Part shown: positions 13,776-19,545 of the stretch, in pieces
How the letters are laid out: every line of letters starts with the position of its first letter
How positions within the stretch are numbered: position 1 is the first letter of the stretch
DNA from: a virus
Length of the DNA stretch: 32,338 nt
Reading direction: 5' to 3' (one strand)
Virus record (IMG/VR): IMGVR_UViG_3300028025_006318
Coordinates: 1 to 32,338 of that record
Made by a program: the position numbers and the translations under genes
Notes under the pieces: generated by a model
Told to the model about the DNA's origin: nothing
What the model saw: only the letters and a program-made list of their open reading frames with translations
Databases searched by the model: none

Positions 13776-13784
13776 ATTATAAAT

Positions 13785-13858
13785 GGTCAGATACCCAAGT
13801 GGCTTAAGGGGCTTGTCTGCAAAACAAGTATCCATCGGTTCGAATCCGATTCTGACCT
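13785..13858 (+). tRNA. tRNA-Cys (GCA)
   Basis: Acceptor GGTCAGA/TCTGACC, anticodon stem CTTGT/ACAAG with loop CTGCAAA (GCA), T-arm ATCGG TTCGAAT CCGAT, discriminator T (U73), which fits cysteine identity. Confidence 0.94.
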
Positions 13859-13880
13859 CATTTAATTAATTAATTAAAAT

Positions 13881-14297
13881 ATGAAAATTGTAATTGTAAG
13901 CGGTTATTTTAATCCTGTTCATAAGGGACATATTGAATATTTCAATAAGTCCAAAGAACATGGTGACAAACTCTATGTTATTGTCAATAACGACAAACAG
14001 AGAGAGTTGAAAGGTAGTAAAGAATTCCAAGATGAAGATGAGAGAATGTTCATCATCCAAAATCTAAAAATGGTTGATAGAGTATTTCTTTCAGTTGACA
14101 CAGATCGAACTGTGTGTAAGACAATCGAATTGATCCATTCTTTTGGGGATAGGGACGACGAATTCCTATTCGCTAATGGTGGGGACCAAAACAATAATAG
14201 CATCCCTGAGACACCTATTTGTGATTGGTTGGGGATTAAATTGATTGATGGACTCGGAGATAAAATTCAATCTTCATCTTGGTTGTTGAAAAAGTAA
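13881..14297 (+). CDS. Cytidylyltransferase-like nucleotidyltransferase
   Basis: The 138-residue protein opens MKIVIVSGYFNPVHKGHIEY, with the HxGH nucleotide-binding motif at residues 14-17 preceded by the GYFNP turn: the cytidylyltransferase-like (CTP_transf_like) superfamily, which joins a nucleotide to phosphorylated substrates such as glycerol phosphate, phosphopantetheine or nicotinamide mononucleotide. FANGGDQNN and the C-terminal SSSWLL resemble the second nucleotide-binding region (ISSTxI-like). The size matches stand-alone glycerol-3-phosphate cytidylyltransferase or HldE/RfaE-like domains. Substrate cannot be told from sequence. Its stop codon directly abuts tRNA-Trp. Confidence 0.88.
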   Translation: MKIVIVSGYFNPVHKGHIEYFNKSKEHGDKLYVIVNNDKQRELKGSKEFQDEDERMFIIQNLKMVDRVFLSVDTDRTVCKTIELIHSFGDRDDEFLFANGGDQNNNSIPETPICDWLGIKLIDGLGDKIQSSSWLLKK

Positions 14298-14368
14298 ACA
14301 TCTATGGTGAAATGGTATCATGCCGGTCTCCAAAACCGTTGTTCCAAGTTCGAGTCTTGGTAGATGTG
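14298..14368 (+). tRNA. tRNA-Trp (CCA)
   Basis: Acceptor ACATCTA/TAGATGT, anticodon loop CTCCAAA (CCA), T-arm CCAAG TTCGAGT CTTGG, discriminator G. It begins immediately after the upstream stop codon. Confidence 0.92.
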
Positions 14369-14592
14369 CAAAATGTGAACTTCAGTACCCACACAGCAGT
14401 GGAGATGGGCTAAGTTAGATACGATTCCTCGTAGCTGGGAGTAGAATGCTGAAGAACATTTATAGGTTGATTGGGGAAGGAATGTATGTTAACCTGATGA
14501 TGGAGGTGGTACATTTGGAGTTTGGAATCATCGTAGTAACGCCAATCGTAAAAGGAGATGTCCACTGAACCATCTTCTCCTTTCCTTATTTT
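14369..14592 (+). ncRNA. Putative structured RNA E between tRNA-Trp and tRNA-Tyr
   Basis: Two domains and a terminal hairpin fill this 224-nt spacer. Domain 1: AATGT plus CTTCAG (14380-14385) with CTGAAG (14449-14454) plus ACATT, enclosing TACGA-TTCC-TCGTA (14420-14433). Domain 2: GATTGG (14469-14474) with CCAATC (14542-14547), enclosing GATGAT (14496-14501) with ATCATC (14527-14532); AGGTT (14464-14468)/AACCT (14491-14495) is an alternative pairing. Last is AAAGGA-GATG with CATC-TCCTTT (14551-14583, bulged). No ORF supported. Confidence 0.58.
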
Positions 14593-14674
14593 GGGAACGT
14601 CGCATAGAGGCAATTGCCGGAGACTGTAAATCTCCTCTCTTCGGAGTTCATAGGTTCGAGTCCTATCGTTCCCA
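14593..14674 (+). tRNA. tRNA-Tyr (GTA)
   Basis: Acceptor GGGAACG/CGTTCCC, anticodon stem GGAGA/TCTCC with loop CTGTAAA (GTA), class II variable arm as usual for bacterial Tyr, T-loop TTCGAGT, discriminator A. Confidence 0.94.
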
Positions 14675-14755
14675 CAAGACAGACACACGCTTCCCACGGT
14701 GTTAAAGTACAAGGATAATGAAGAGAATAATACGTCTCCTAAGGTCTGTCTAAAT
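14675..14755 (+). ncRNA. Putative structured RNA F, tRNA-sized, between tRNA-Tyr and tRNA-Gln
   Basis: AGACAGAC (14677-14684) pairs perfectly with GTCTGTCT (14744-14751), with ACAC (14685-14688) and GTGT (14699-14702) stacked inside. The 75-nt closed unit is tRNA-sized and starts like acceptor plus D-arm but has no T-arm. It may be a tRNA-derived RNA or a decayed tRNA. Confidence 0.55.
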
Positions 14756-14826
14756 TGTCTCATGGTGTAACGGTAACACAACTGATTTTGGTTCAGTTAT
14801 TTCAGGTTCGAATCCTGATGAGACAT
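14756..14826 (+). tRNA. tRNA-Gln (TTG)
   Basis: Acceptor TGTCTCA/TGAGACA, anticodon stem ACTGA/TCAGT with loop TTTTGGT (TTG), T-arm TCAGG TTCGAAT CCTGA. Reads CAA/CAG. Confidence 0.93.
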
Positions 14827-14836
14827 CAAGTTATTC

Positions 14837-14875
14837 ATGTTCCAAAACATGAAAAAAAAGTGAGTTTTGGAACAT
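14837..14875 (+). other. 12-bp perfect inverted repeat between tRNAs
   Basis: ATGTTCCAAAAC (14837-14848) and GTTTTGGAACAT (14864-14875) form a perfect 12-bp stem with an A-rich 15-nt loop. Position between tRNA-Gln and tRNA-Ser suggests an RNA processing element; there is no T-run for termination. Confidence 0.7.
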
Positions 14876-14879
14876 CAAT

Positions 14880-14964
14880 AGAGAGTTGCCTGAGTGGTTA
14901 AAGGAGCAGATTGCTAATCTGTCATCTCGAAAGGGATGCATTGGTTCGAATCCAATACTCTCTG
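14880..14964 (+). tRNA. tRNA-Ser (GCT)
   Basis: Acceptor AGAGAGT/ACTCTCT, anticodon loop TTGCTAA (GCT) on stem GCAGA/TCTGT, class II variable arm, T-loop TTCGAAT, discriminator G. Reads AGC/AGT. Confidence 0.93.
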
Positions 14965-14969
14965 CATTT

Positions 14970-15120
14970 TGTAAGGTGTTGAAATTGGCAGACAAGCCCT
15001 CCTGTCTCGGGGGTGGGGATCAAGAAATAGACAAATAATATGAGGGGGTAGACCACCAGCCGGCCGGCGATATGTTATTTGTTGAATCTCCTCGTGGTGG
15101 TTCGAATCCATCCCTTACAG
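14970..15120 (+). tRNA. tRNA-like element with an 82-nt variable arm (anticodon-like GTC)
   Basis: Acceptor TGTAAGG/CCTTACA, Leu-like D-arm, anticodon stem CCCTC/GGGGG with loop CTGTCTC (GTC at 15004-15006), T-arm GGTGG TTCGAAT CCATC. Between anticodon and T stems lie about 82 nt forming a stacked arm: GGGGAT (15015-15020) with ATCTCC (15086-15091), then ACAAATAATAT (15031-15041) with ATATGTTATTTGT (15070-15082, 2-nt bulge), and an apical loop with the palindrome GCCGGCCGGC (15059-15068). The D-arm is Leu-like while the anticodon would be Asp, and position 37 is not a purine, so amino-acid identity is uncertain. Confidence 0.65.
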
Positions 15121-15127
15121 CAATAAT

Positions 15128-15200
15128 GCCCAAATGGCGGAACGGTATACGCGCTTGTTTTAGGAACAAGTTTTTGTAGGTTCGAATCCTACTTTGGGTA
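15128..15200 (+). tRNA. tRNA-Leu (TAG) with short variable loop
   Basis: Acceptor GCCCAAA/TTTGGGT, D-stem GCG/CGC, anticodon stem CTTGT/ACAAG with loop TTTAGGA (TAG), T-arm GTAGG TTCGAAT CCTAC. The anticodon reads CTA leucine codons, but the variable loop is only 5 nt (TTTTT), whereas bacterial tRNA-Leu normally has a long class II arm. Confidence 0.88.
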
Positions 15201-15210
15201 CAGAAAAAAA

Positions 15211-15284
15211 GCGGGTATAGCTCAATTGGCTAGAGTGCCGTCCTTCCAAGTCGGAAGTTGTGAGTTCGAATCTCACTACCCGCT
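15211..15284 (+). tRNA. tRNA-Gly (TCC)
   Basis: Acceptor GCGGGTA/TACCCGC, anticodon loop CTTCCAA (TCC), T-arm GTGAG TTCGAAT CTCAC. Reads GGA/GGG. Confidence 0.93.
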
Positions 15285-15300
15285 CTTTTACTTACAATAA

Positions 15301-15375
15301 TGGAATATAGCTCAATTGGTTTAGAGCATTCGTCTGATACGCGAAAGGTTGGTGGTTCGAGTCCACCTATTCCAA
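15301..15375 (+). tRNA. tRNA-Ile (GAT)
   Basis: Acceptor TGGAATA/TATTCCA, anticodon stem TTCGT/GCGAA with loop CTGATAC (GAT), T-arm GGTGG TTCGAGT CCACC. Last tRNA of the array. Confidence 0.93.
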
Positions 15376-15376
15376 C

Positions 15377-15715
15377 ATGGAAATTCAAATGAAAAAAAGA
15401 ATTGGCAACAAGGCCAAATTCAATAAAATTGTAAAAGAATATAAGGACGCAAGTTCTTATGAAATTTGGGAGGGTGTCCGAGATAATTTTATCTTTGGAT
15501 TCATCGCGGCAACCTTAGTTGTTTTTATCGCAACTCAGACTGATTTGGCGGTTTTAATAGGTTATTTGACTTATTATTTCTTTATGGGTAAAATTGTTAA
15601 TAGACCTAAATATGTCACAGATTTGGGTAAGTTAATTGTATTTCCAATACCCTCGGCTCTCGGTGCTTTTGCGGGATATAAACTTTCATATTACTTTTTA
15701 CAATTTTTACATTAA
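15377..15715 (+). CDS. Small membrane protein
   Basis: The 112-residue protein has a basic N-terminus (MEIQMKKRIGNKAKFNKIVK) and three hydrophobic segments near residues 36-52, 57-72 and 87-106 (FIFGFIAATLVVFIA, LIGYLTYYFFMG, LGAFAGYKLSYYF). It is probably an inner-membrane protein. The start lies 1 nt after tRNA-Ile, so the mRNA must be released by tRNA 3' processing; an internal Met at residue 5 is an alternative start. No family recognised. Confidence 0.7.
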   Translation: MEIQMKKRIGNKAKFNKIVKEYKDASSYEIWEGVRDNFIFGFIAATLVVFIATQTDLAVLIGYLTYYFFMGKIVNRPKYVTDLGKLIVFPIPSALGAFAGYKLSYYFLQFLH

Positions 15716-15743
15716 AAAAAAGGTTTGAAAAAAAACTAAATTA

Positions 15744-15775
15744 TTTGACTCTTCCGTGAAAATTCAATATATTTA
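15744..15775 (+). promoter_or_regulatory. Bacteroidota-type promoter of the small lipoprotein
   Basis: TTTG (15744-15747), 20-nt spacer, TATATTTA (15768-15775; last base differs from TAnnTTTG), about 38 nt before the ATG at 15814. Confidence 0.55.
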
Positions 15776-15813
15776 TAGTTCGTAAATTAAATTAAAAACA
15801 AAAAACAAAAAAA

Positions 15814-16005
15814 ATGAAAAAAATTTTAGTAGTATTCGCAATCCTTTCTACAATCGTTCTTGCTTCTTGTGGAGGTAAGGGTGTTTCAACTGAAGCAGCT
15901 GATTCTGTTGCTGTAGATTCAACTGAAGTAGCTGTTGACACAGTTGCTGTTGAAGTTGTAGATAGCGTTGAGGTTGAAGCCGATCTAGTTGAGGCTGTAA
16001 AGTAA
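15814..16005 (+). CDS. Tiny lipoprotein with VDS/VEV repeats
   Basis: The 63-residue product has a type II signal peptide with the lipobox Cys at residue 19 (VLASC) and then a mature part of only 44 residues made of short repeats of Val, Asp/Glu, Ser/Thr and Ala (DSVAVDSTEVAVDTVAVEVV). Such low-complexity acidic lipoproteins are common in Bacteroidota and in their phages and would sit on the membrane surface; superinfection exclusion or masking is possible but unproven. It has its own promoter, an A-rich leader typical of Bacteroidota, and a terminator shared with the convergent M23 gene, so it is an independent, probably well-expressed unit. Confidence 0.85.
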   Translation: MKKILVVFAILSTIVLASCGGKGVSTEAADSVAVDSTEVAVDTVAVEVVDSVEVEADLVEAVK

Positions 16006-16030
16006 TTTTACCACAACAAAAAAAAAATAA

Positions 16031-16053
16031 CCCACCTTTCGGTGGGTTTTTTT
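16031..16053. terminator. Bidirectional terminator
   Basis: CCCACC-TTTC-GGTGGG with a T-run on the plus side and an A-run on the other serves the lipoprotein gene and the converging M23 gene. Confidence 0.88.
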
Positions 16054-17293
16054 ATAACATCTTTTTTATTCTTTCGATATTCTCGTTTACTTTTTTTCGA
16101 TTGAATGGGTCTTTCAAAAAGTTTAATACGAATGGGTCAACTTGTTTTTTGTCGGCCACACCACCAAATCGTTTTTCAGTTCTGTTGCCTTCTTTGTCAT
16201 ATTTATCTTGGAATATGCTGAGAGGAGCCTTCATTAATGCCGCCATTAATGGATCCCAATATTCAGGTTCTGACGAACCTTTCTTTTTTTCAGTGTCTTT
16301 TTCAACTTCTTTTCCTATTGTTTTTACATTCTCATATGTAATAGGTATTCTAGACCATTTATGATCATACAATGTAACCTCAACATCAGAATCTGTTTTA
16401 CCTAATACATCACCGGAGCTTACAACATCTCCATTTGAAAGGGATGGATTTGATATTCCACAATATTGTAGATATTTGGTCCCATTATTATCATATTCAA
16501 TTGTTGTCTGATTTACACAACCTGAAAAAAATTTTCTATTATTAATTTTTCCAGAAATAGGAGATTTAATTTTTGGATTGTCATCTTTTGGAATTATAAT
16601 TCTACCATATCTGTCCGAGGTATTTTTCCCAAAATTTCTATTTTCAAATATCCCTAGTTTTTCATAATTTACGTCACCGACTAATGGTGCGTATTCTGTT
16701 GGGCCACTTGGTCCAAATGAAATAACATCTGACACGTCGCTCGATGATGTACTCGAACTTGTTGTTGTTCCTGATTTTTTTTCTGGAGTTGTGATAGGAC
16801 CTTTCAAATTTATCCCATCTTTGTTTAAGTAGTCCATCGGATTAATCGGTTGACCATCTTTTTCCAATCCAAAGTGTAAATGTGGTCCATCACTTCTGCC
16901 TCGTCCAACATCATTCAGGCCTCCTCCGCTTATACCTATAATGTCGCCTTGTCTTACTTGTTGACCAGGAGAAACATTAATTTTTTTCAAATGACAATAT
17001 TTAGTTTTGAACCCGCTAGAGTGATTGATTTTTACAGTACCTCCACAATCATCATCCAATATTGCTCCAACTTCTACAATACCGTCGGCTGCGGATTTGA
17101 CATTTGCATTATTCGCAGTCAAATCTACTCCACGATGAAGTCTTCCCCATCTCGGGCCAAATGGTGAGGTTACGGACGTATTATCCACAGGAGAAATAAA
17201 TGCTGCCTCATTAATTGATGAAACTTCTTTGATAGAATTTTTTAACGATTCAAGTTCCTCAAATATTCTTGAAATATTTTTTTCGATACTCAT
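16052..17293 (-). CDS. M23-family peptidase with a second, degenerate M23-like domain
   Basis: The 413-residue protein has a short helical N-terminus and an M23 (lysostaphin-type) zinc peptidase domain at residues about 33-155: His53 and Asp57 in RLHRGVDLTA and His138/His140 in GPHLHFGL provide the zinc ligands and catalytic site for cutting peptidoglycan cross-bridges. After a Ser/Thr-rich linker, residues about 215-320 repeat the fold (SPISGKI, NGDVVSSGDVLGKTDSDVEV) but lack the His residues, so this copy is probably a binding or structural domain. The start at 17293 is chosen because a TATTTATTG box lies just upstream. Role: endolysin or virion-associated lysin. Confidence 0.9.
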   Translation of the reverse strand: MSIEKNISRIFEELESLKNSIKEVSSINEAAFISPVDNTSVTSPFGPRWGRLHRGVDLTANNANVKSAADGIVEVGAILDDDCGGTVKINHSSGFKTKYCHLKKINVSPGQQVRQGDIIGISGGGLNDVGRGRSDGPHLHFGLEKDGQPINPMDYLNKDGINLKGPITTPEKKSGTTTSSSTSSSDVSDVISFGPSGPTEYAPLVGDVNYEKLGIFENRNFGKNTSDRYGRIIIPKDDNPKIKSPISGKINNRKFFSGCVNQTTIEYDNNGTKYLQYCGISNPSLSNGDVVSSGDVLGKTDSDVEVTLYDHKWSRIPITYENVKTIGKEVEKDTEKKKGSSEPEYWDPLMAALMKAPLSIFQDKYDKEGNRTEKRFGGVADKKQVDPFVLNFLKDPFNRKKVNENIERIKKML

Positions 17294-17296
17294 ATC

Positions 17297-17305
17297 CAAT
17301 AAATA
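17297..17305 (-). promoter_or_regulatory. TATTTATTG box (minus strand) before the M23 gene
   Basis: On the minus strand TATTTATTG ends 3 nt before the ATG at 17293. Confidence 0.45.
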
Positions 17306-17318
17306 TCAAAGACAAAAA

Positions 17319-17342
17319 AAAAGACTGAATCTATTCAGTCTT
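17319..17342 (-). terminator. Terminator overlapping the end of the DUF2061 gene
   Basis: A 9-bp stem AAGACTGAA/TTCAGTCTT with a 4-nt loop is followed on the minus strand by nine T. It includes the last codons of the upstream gene. Confidence 0.82.
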
Positions 17343-17648
17343 CTTAGTGTAAACCAATCTTTTTGGGGATGTTGTATTAACTTCTAAATTAATATCAATA
17401 GGAAGATCAACAACGACATCTTTATTTTCTGGAATTTTCGTCTTTATGAGTCCAAATTTGATATGTTTATACCAAACTCTTTCGTGGATATAATATTGAA
17501 TTGGTTTCCATACTAATTCAATTATACTAAAGGCGGCTCCTATTTCTATGGAGTCGGTTATTAACCACATAGTAATAAATCCAATACTCGTACTCAAAAC
17601 ACGATATGATATGGTTTTTGCTAAGTGTCTTTTTGGTGAAACGGTCAT
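17331..17648 (-). CDS. DUF2061 family membrane protein
   Basis: The 105-residue protein begins with a DUF2061 domain: RHLAKTISYRVLSTSIGFIT, then GAAFSIIELVWKPIQYYIHERVW, two transmembrane helices with the conserved LAK..SYR start and the YY.HER.W end. A 40-residue polar tail follows that is not part of the usual short family. In host bacteria such proteins often lie in sulfate or cofactor operons; the role in a phage is unknown. It lies between the M23 gene and a small-ORF/HAD cluster on the same strand. Confidence 0.88.
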   Translation of the reverse strand: MTVSPKRHLAKTISYRVLSTSIGFITMWLITDSIEIGAAFSIIELVWKPIQYYIHERVWYKHIKFGLIKTKIPENKDVVVDLPIDINLEVNTTSPKRLVYTKKTE

Positions 17649-17689
17649 GGAATTTGTATTAAAATTTATTATAAAATAATAGTATATTA

Positions 17690-17884
17690 TTAACTATTAT
17701 CAAAGTTAGTTTTGTTTAATTCTTTTATAGTAATTTCATTATGTTTCCACATTTTCCATGTGTTAAATTCTTTGAGAGATTCTAAAGTTTTTTCATGTAC
17801 TAGGATAAAACCTTCGGGAGCAACTCCACCAAACTTACGAACTTCTCCTTCTTCTTCCAATATTTTTTTTATGTTAACTAGCAT
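17690..17884 (-). CDS. Small hypothetical protein
   Basis: The 64-residue protein (MLVNIKKILEEEGEVRKFGG, then APEGFILVHEKTLESLKEF) looks like helix-strand-helix with no known motif. Its ATG overlaps the stop of the upstream HAD gene by 7 nt, pointing to translational coupling. A TATTTATC box within the HAD 3' end lies 1 nt before the start, so it may also be expressed alone. Confidence 0.62.
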   Translation of the reverse strand: MLVNIKKILEEEGEVRKFGGVAPEGFILVHEKTLESLKEFNTWKMWKHNEITIKELNKTNFDNS

Positions 17885-18483
17885 GATAAATATTTTATTA
17901 TTTTTTCTTTTATTCCACTTTGTTTAATGCCTTCATCACATTGAGGAGTCCATACAAAGTTCTCTAATCCCCAATCTCTGTCGTATGGTCCATAATAACT
18001 CGCATCAACATGAGTACCCATATGAAGGTCATCAACTGCAACCCAATGTGTAACTTCGGGATGTGATTTTAACCATTCTTTAATCTCAAAGTGTCTTTCT
18101 TGTTCTTGACCATCGGTCCTATTCCAATCAAAATCAGACGGAACACGACCTTCATCTAACCAATTTGTGTAATGAAACGCTTCGGTGAATCCGATTGGTT
18201 TTTTGATGATACCTTGAGATGTGTAGTATTCTCCTAATTCCTCTAATGATGCGTGCAATCTCCAATCGGAACTTACCACGATTTCAGCACCAGTGGTTTC
18301 CAGTATTTGATTTAGGATTTTAACCGCCTTTACGTCAAAGTTATCGAAACGATACTCAACTGGTAATTGGTTATTATGGTCAAAGACTGGATTTTCACCT
18401 AATTTTTTTTGTTTTTTATGTCGGGAACCCCAGTTATTACTGAGACAAATTACCCCATCATTATCTAAGAATATTACTTTCAT
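17878..18483 (-). CDS. HAD-superfamily hydrolase (SAK/RNA-repair-type HAD domain)
   Basis: The 201-residue protein has the HAD nucleophile motif FLDNDGVIC (Asp7 and Asp9), motif II VVSSDWR near residue 80, and a late acidic motif VAVDDLHMG near residue 157, in the expected order. The LDxDGV...SSDWR combination resembles the HAD domains found in Swiss-Army-Knife RNA-repair proteins, although a 5'-nucleotidase or pseudo-nuclease role is also possible. The ATG at 18483 was chosen because the nucleophile then lies close to the N-terminus as usual. It starts 1 nt after the upstream membrane-protein stop and overlaps the downstream small gene: an operon. Confidence 0.87.
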   Translation of the reverse strand: MKVIFLDNDGVICLSNNWGSRHKKQKKLGENPVFDHNNQLPVEYRFDNFDVKAVKILNQILETTGAEIVVSSDWRLHASLEELGEYYTSQGIIKKPIGFTEAFHYTNWLDEGRVPSDFDWNRTDGQEQERHFEIKEWLKSHPEVTHWVAVDDLHMGTHVDASYYGPYDRDWGLENFVWTPQCDEGIKQSGIKEKIIKYLSC

Positions 18484-18484
18484 T

Positions 18485-18832
18485 TTATTTCCAAAATACT
18501 TGTACTGAAACAATTATGAATGCTAAAATTAAACAGATTATTGTCTTCGGAGTCATATTTTCTTGAAACAAGGTAGATGACAAAATTGTGAATATGACAA
18601 CACCTAAAGCAAATCCAATCAATCTGCTAGGCCAAATCTGACCTCCAAATCCTTGTACATAAAGATTAACGGATTTGATGTAAAGGTAACTGATTGGAAT
18701 ACCTGATAGTAAGAGTAACCAAAGGTATTTCTCTGACCAACCATATTTGATTGACCCTTGTAGCTGTATAAATGATCCTATTTGACCTAAAATCATTAAC
18801 AGTGTCGCTAGTATTATTTTTGTGATATCCAT
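18485..18832 (-). CDS. Four-helix membrane protein (DMT/EamA-like)
   Basis: The 115-residue protein has four hydrophobic segments near residues 5-22, 35-52, 67-86 and 94-113 and few charges. Length and helix count fit a DMT/SMR-like half transporter or DUF486-like family, but no diagnostic motif (such as the SMR glutamate in helix 1) is clear. Its stop lies 1 nt before the HAD start. It is the first gene of this minus-strand operon and is bounded upstream by a two-way terminator. Confidence 0.72.
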   Translation of the reverse strand: MDITKIILATLLMILGQIGSFIQLQGSIKYGWSEKYLWLLLLSGIPISYLYIKSVNLYVQGFGGQIWPSRLIGFALGVVIFTILSSTLFQENMTPKTIICLILAFIIVSVQVFWK

Positions 18833-18845
18833 TTTGTAAAGATAA

Positions 18846-18878
18846 AAAAAATCCCTTGAATATTCGAGGGATTTTTAA
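18846..18878. terminator. Bidirectional terminator
   Basis: AAATCCCT...AGGGATTT with an inner GAA/TTC pair has A/T tracts on both sides. It ends the minus-strand repeat protein gene at 18875 and would also act on the plus strand. Confidence 0.75.
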
Positions 18879-19387
18879 TTTTTGATAAGGTTTATGATTT
18901 TTTTTATTTTCGTTTTATTTTCTCTGACACCTGCTTTGAGAGAAAGAATTTTTTCTACTTCGAATCGTAAAAGTTCTTTGGAATTTGTTGAGGACACTCC
19001 ATGTTTGAGAACCTCTTCCACCCCATGGGATCTGTGATACGCATCCAAGTGAGTTGAGGACACCCCGCGTTTGAGGACCTCTTCCACCCCGCCGCCTTTT
19101 CTCCGGCTGCTTCCATCTGTTGAGGACACCCCGCGTTTGAGTACCTCTTCCACCCATTCCGCTATAACAGGTTCATATTCTTTCCGTTCCATGCCAAACA
19201 ACGGAAAAAAATCATTGAAGAATGAGTATCTCCACCATAGAACTCCTTCACTTTTTAGTTCCAAATACCAATACTTATTCCCACGGTCTATGAACCAAAT
19301 CGAGTTATTATCATCCACAATAATTTCAGCCTGACCTAAATCTTGGTCTAACTTTTTGAAAATGATTTTTTTAAGCCTTTCGTGCAT
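18875..19387 (-). CDS. Hypothetical protein with three VEEVLKRGVSST repeats
   Basis: The 170-residue protein has an alpha/beta N-terminal domain (residues 1-76) rich in Trp and Tyr (SIWFIDRGNKYWYLEL), then three tandem 22-residue repeats near residues 79-144. Each has a constant 12-residue core VEEVLK(R/H)GVSST and a variable 10-residue part, followed by a basic helix. The repeat is exactly 66 bp, and core differences are mostly in third codon positions, so the unit is under coding selection. Function unknown; the repeats could be a modular linear-motif array or an adhesion/binding platform. A strong Bacteroidota-type promoter lies upstream (19410-19439). Confidence 0.78.
   Translation of the reverse strand: MHERLKKIIFKKLDQDLGQAEIIVDDNNSIWFIDRGNKYWYLELKSEGVLWWRYSFFNDFFPLFGMERKEYEPVIAEWVEEVLKRGVSSTDGSSRRKGGGVEEVLKRGVSSTHLDAYHRSHGVEEVLKHGVSSTNSKELLRFEVEKILSLKAGVRENKTKIKKIINLIKN
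18987..19155 (-). repeat. Three 66-bp constant/variable repeats inside a gene
   Basis: On the plus strand, units begin GTTGAGGACAC at 18987, 19053 and 19119. Each has a 37-38-bp conserved core and a 28-bp unrelated segment. The period divides by three and the cores translate to the same peptide. Confidence 0.88.
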
Positions 19388-19409
19388 ATTGGTTGATGTC
19401 TATGTGATA

Positions 19410-19439
19410 CAAAAATACTAATATTTTACGTAATTCAAA
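19410..19439 (-). promoter_or_regulatory. Bacteroidota-type promoter of the repeat protein gene
   Basis: On the minus strand: TTTG (19439-19436), 18-nt spacer, perfect TATTTTTG (19417-19410), 22 nt before the start codon at 19387. Confidence 0.7.
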
Positions 19440-19500
19440 AATTATCAAAAGTTTTTTCACTTAACAAGAACATAGCCATTTGATAATCTTAAAATCAAGG

Positions 19501-19531
19501 TTTGTCGGCAGGTCCCTCCTAATTATTGTTG
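19501..19531 (+). promoter_or_regulatory. Bacteroidota-type promoter of the TonB receptor operon
   Basis: TTTG (19501-19504), 19-nt spacer, TATTGTTG (19524-19531; one mismatch to TAnnTTTG), 14 nt before the ATG at 19546. Confidence 0.5.
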
Positions 19532-19545
19532 ATAAAAATTAAGGC

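Noticed and set aside
15128-15200. Amber suppressor tRNA
   Set aside because: The anticodon is UAG (reads CUA leucine codons); an amber suppressor would need CUA. Genes in the window use ordinary stops.
18987-19155. CRISPR array (about 38-bp repeats with 28-bp spacers)
   Set aside because: Only three units, no cas genes, open frame throughout, and differences between repeats are largely synonymous; it is a coding repeat.
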